Below, piece by piece: positions 3,748 through 5,289 of a DNA stretch of 5,289 nt. The DNA comes from Candidatus Colwellbacteria bacterium RIFCSPLOWO2_01_FULL_48_10 (lineage in GTDB: Bacteria; Patescibacteriota; Minisyncoccia; UBA6257; Colwellbacteraceae). Numbering within the stretch: the first letter of the stretch is position 1; each line of letters opens with the position of its first letter. Under the pieces are notes generated by a model. That model made no database searches. It had not been told where the DNA came from and saw only the letters and a list, made by a program, of their open reading frames with translations. Where the stretch lies: the NCBI GenBank assembly GCA_001817755.1, contig MHIY01000023.1:2068-7356 (forward strand), written 5' to 3'. The translations under genes and the position numbers were made by a program.

Positions 3748-4683
3748 ATGATCCTTTCCGAAATCATAATCATCGTACTAGGCCTGGTTCTTTTTGAGGT
3801 GGTGACGAGCATCGAGAACGCAATAATCAACGCGGATGTTTTGGTTACCATGTCGGAGCGGGCGAGGAAATGGTTTTTATTCTACGGCATCATCATCGCC
3901 GTTTTTGTTGTCCGCGGCCTTTTGCCGCTGGTAATAGTTTATCTATCCAACCCGAGCATCGGTTTTGTGAATGCGTTTACGGCTACCTTCAGCTCCGACG
4001 AGTCAGTCATAGAGATAATAGAATCCAGTAAGCCGATACTCCTCGCGGGTGGCGGAGTTTATCTGGTATTCCTTTTCTTGCATTGGCTTTTTATGGAGTC
4101 GAAGGAATACGCGTTTCTCATCGAGCGCAAGATTCATAAGCATTATTCTTTCTGGTTTTACACGCTGGCATCGGTTGTTCTTACGGTGTCGGTGTGGCTG
4201 ACCATTGAGATAAATCCATTTGTTGCCCTCGGAGCGGTGATTGGCTCGACGGCGTTTTTTATAACTAGCGGGCTAAAACACAGCGCCGAAGAAAAAGAGA
4301 AGGAATTGATTCAATCTGGAGGATTGAGCGACGTGAGCAAGATATTGTACTTGGAAGTTATCGACACCACTTTCTCGATGGACGGAGTGTTCGGAGCGTT
4401 CGCGTTTACCATATCCATACCGCTTATACTCATTGGAAACGGTATCGGCGCTTTCATGGTCCGTTATATAACGATACGGGGCGTGGAGACGATAAAGCGC
4501 TATCGCTATCTTAAGAATGGTGCGATGTACTCGGTCGGATTTCTCGGCGCCATCATGATGCTTGACGGCCTTGGCTTCGAGGTGGCTTCATGGGTGTCGC
4601 CGATAATAACCTTCGCGGTGGTTGGATTTTTCTTCTGGCTTTCGCGGAAAGAGATGTCGTCCGAGCGACAAAGAATTGCATAA
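3748..4683 (+). CDS. DUF475 / TerC-like integral membrane protein
   Basis: A 311-residue, strongly hydrophobic protein with about seven to nine membrane helices. Two matching acidic motifs stand out: FEVVTSIENAIINAD (16-30) and LEVIDTTFSMDGVFGAF (202-218). This internal pair is the signature of the TerC superfamily, and the second half (GNGIGAFMVRYITIRG, then YRYLKNGAMYSVG) fits DUF475 in particular. TerC relatives are linked to metal-ion export and to tellurite resistance, but the DUF475 branch has no settled function; transport or metal handling is only an inference. The acidic residues in both motifs are intact. The ATG at 3748 opens directly into the first helix with no Shine-Dalgarno site; TATTAT at 3719-3724 could be a -10 box, without a clear -35. 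The DUF202 gene follows after 12 nt, so both are probably cotranscribed. Confidence 0.88.
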   Translation: MILSEIIIIVLGLVLFEVVTSIENAIINADVLVTMSERARKWFLFYGIIIAVFVVRGLLPLVIVYLSNPSIGFVNAFTATFSSDESVIEIIESSKPILLAGGGVYLVFLFLHWLFMESKEYAFLIERKIHKHYSFWFYTLASVVLTVSVWLTIEINPFVALGAVIGSTAFFITSGLKHSAEEKEKELIQSGGLSDVSKILYLEVIDTTFSMDGVFGAFAFTISIPLILIGNGIGAFMVRYITIRGVETIKRYRYLKNGAMYSVGFLGAIMMLDGLGFEVASWVSPIITFAVVGFFFWLSRKEMSSERQRIA

Positions 4684-4695
4684 TCAAGGCATATC

Positions 4696-4971
4696 ATGAA
4701 CAGCTCGCATAAAGAGATCCCGCCCCACAAACTTATTCTGAGGGATCATTTGGCCGTGGAGCGCACCATGCTAGCCAACGAGCGAACGCTTCTTGCCTAC
4801 ATTAGAACCTCTTTGGCGCTAGTCATAACGGGAGTATCAGGCGTGCATTTTTTCGACAATCACACGTTTAGAATATTGGGATCGGTTTTGATAGCCGGAG
4901 GATTGATTGCGTTGGTAATCGGTTTTGCCCGTTTTTATGCGGTGCGGGAAGCGACAAAGGAAAAAAACTAA
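4696..4971 (+). CDS. DUF202 (YidH-like) small membrane protein
   Basis: A 91-residue protein with a polar N-terminus, the DUF202 signature (ERTMLANERTLLAYIRTS, about 22-39) leading into the first helix (about 38-54), and a second helix (about 59-80), ending in a charged tail. DUF202 proteins are two- or three-helix membrane proteins found in bacteria and in the fungal VTC complex; the bacterial role is unknown. AAGG (4686-4689) lies 6 nt before the ATG at 4696 and serves as a weak Shine-Dalgarno site. It sits 12 nt after the DUF475 gene, so the two form a membrane-protein pair; a joint function is inference only. No clear terminator follows. Confidence 0.88.
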   Translation: MNSSHKEIPPHKLILRDHLAVERTMLANERTLLAYIRTSLALVITGVSGVHFFDNHTFRILGSVLIAGGLIALVIGFARFYAVREATKEKN

Positions 4972-4974
4972 GTT

Positions 4975-5003
4975 TTGTTGCAGTTTTGGATAAGTGCTAT
5001 ACT
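4975..5003 (+). promoter_or_regulatory. Extended -10 promoter of the zinc-ribbon gene
   Basis: TATACT (4998-5003, five of six) is preceded by TGC, giving the extended -10 form TGnTATAnT. A weak -35, TTGTTG (4975-4980), lies at 17-nt spacing. Transcription would start near 5010, leaving a leader of about 42 nt. Confidence 0.6.
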
Positions 5004-5051
5004 TAACTTAATCGATGGTTCGCCATCATATTGTTCTTGACGGGTGAAACT

Positions 5052-5225
5052 ATGGGAGACCTTGACGATGTTGCTGACAGTTCTGGATATGTTTGTGAAG
5101 AATGCCGCTTCGAGGGCGATCAGGACAAATTCTTCCCAGACAAGGCTGGCCTTGGAGTGCCGCCCAAGTGTCCGCAGTGCAAATCCGGCAAACTAAGGAT
5201 TAAGACCCTTAAAGTTCTACTCTGA
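5052..5225 (+). CDS. Small zinc-ribbon protein, unknown function
   Basis: From the ATG at 5052 the product has 57 residues: an acidic N-terminus (MGDLDDVADSS), then YVCEECRFEG (C15, C18) and PPKCPQCKSG (C40, C43), then a basic, hydrophobic C-terminal strand. The two CxxC knuckles about 21 residues apart form a treble/zinc-ribbon or rubredoxin-like metal site. I cannot name the family; such proteins often bind nucleic acid or other proteins. GGTGA (5043-5047) pairs with the anti-Shine-Dalgarno and supports 5052 over the in-frame TTG at 5031 (which would add seven residues). It is a single-gene unit with its own promoter and terminator, which suggests real and independent expression. The stop is TGA, consistent with the standard bacterial code. 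Confidence 0.8.
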   Translation: MGDLDDVADSSGYVCEECRFEGDQDKFFPDKAGLGVPPKCPQCKSGKLRIKTLKVLL

Positions 5226-5232
5226 CGACAAA

Positions 5233-5263
5233 GCCTCGCTTAGCATCGCGAGGCCATTTTTTT
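5233..5263 (+). terminator. Intrinsic terminator after the zinc-ribbon gene
   Basis: GCCTCGC (5233-5239) pairs with GCGAGGC (5248-5254) around an 8-nt loop, followed by CA and seven Ts (5257-5263). A textbook terminator 7 nt after the stop codon. Confidence 0.92.
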
Positions 5264-5289
5264 AGCATGGCGCTTATTATAGCCCCGTC

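Noticed and set aside
3279..3851. 190-residue minus-strand frame
   Set aside because: It overlaps the rplS end, a terminator, tRNA-Leu and the DUF475 start; no family motif and no start signals.
4960..4980. Terminator after the DUF202 gene
   Set aside because: Only an A-run and a short AT-rich inverted repeat are present; no GC stem.
5267..5289. Start of a further gene at ATG 5267, or a minus-strand promoter at 5276-5281 (TATAAT)
   Set aside because: Only 23 bases are visible, with no ribosome site; the TATAAT has no -35 within the window.

Overview
The window looks like a chromosomal stretch from a small-genome bacterium of the Candidate Phyla Radiation (Patescibacteria, probably a Parcubacteria-type lineage). 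This is inferred from a minimal DprA without its N-terminal helical domain, a lengthened ribosomal protein L19, compact genes that often lack a Shine-Dalgarno site, and scattered single tRNA genes that mostly lack an encoded CCA. UGA appears to be a normal stop (zinc-ribbon gene), which argues against the recoded Gracilibacteria/Absconditabacteria groups. No search was possible, so the placement is tentative.

Layout: (1) 1-551, minus strand: 5' part of dprA, running off the left edge. (2) 552-629: divergent promoter region. (3) 630-1353: a PilO-like pilus-assembly protein overlapping a small one-helix membrane protein. (4) 1400-2090: tRNA-Ile(GAT) and tRNA-Val(GAC), each followed by an unusual non-coding element. 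(5) 2150-3314: an RluA/RluD-family pseudouridine synthase and rplS (L19), closed by a strong terminator. (6) 3394-3701: tRNA-Leu(GAG) followed by a third element. (7) 3748-4971: a DUF475/TerC-like membrane protein and a DUF202 membrane protein in one operon. (8) 4975-5263: a 57-residue zinc-ribbon protein with its own promoter and terminator.

The most interesting content is the set of three tRNA-trailing elements. Each tRNA is followed by the same design: (a) a hairpin whose 3' arm runs on into an inverted copy of the tRNA's own T-loop and acceptor 3' strand, (b) a roughly 105-120 nt core, and (c) a direct copy of the last 15-19 nt of that same tRNA, ending in GCGCAC. The tRNA-end-to-copy distance is 181, 187 and 188 nt. 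The cores behind tRNA-Val and tRNA-Leu are clearly homologous (56 of 60 identical in the best block, with one base-pair-compatible change). The core behind tRNA-Ile differs but keeps the architecture and one shared small hairpin. The nearest precedent I know is the RtT repeat behind tyrT in E. coli, which also repeats a tRNA 3' end with a period near 178 bp. Here the design is carried by three different tRNAs, each with its own 3' end duplicated. This suggests either a tiny tRNA-targeting mobile or recombining element, or a structured RNA that offers the tRNA an alternative 3' half.

The protein genes are ordinary core functions: DNA uptake (DprA, pilus platform), translation (L19, pseudouridine synthase, tRNAs) and poorly characterised membrane proteins.
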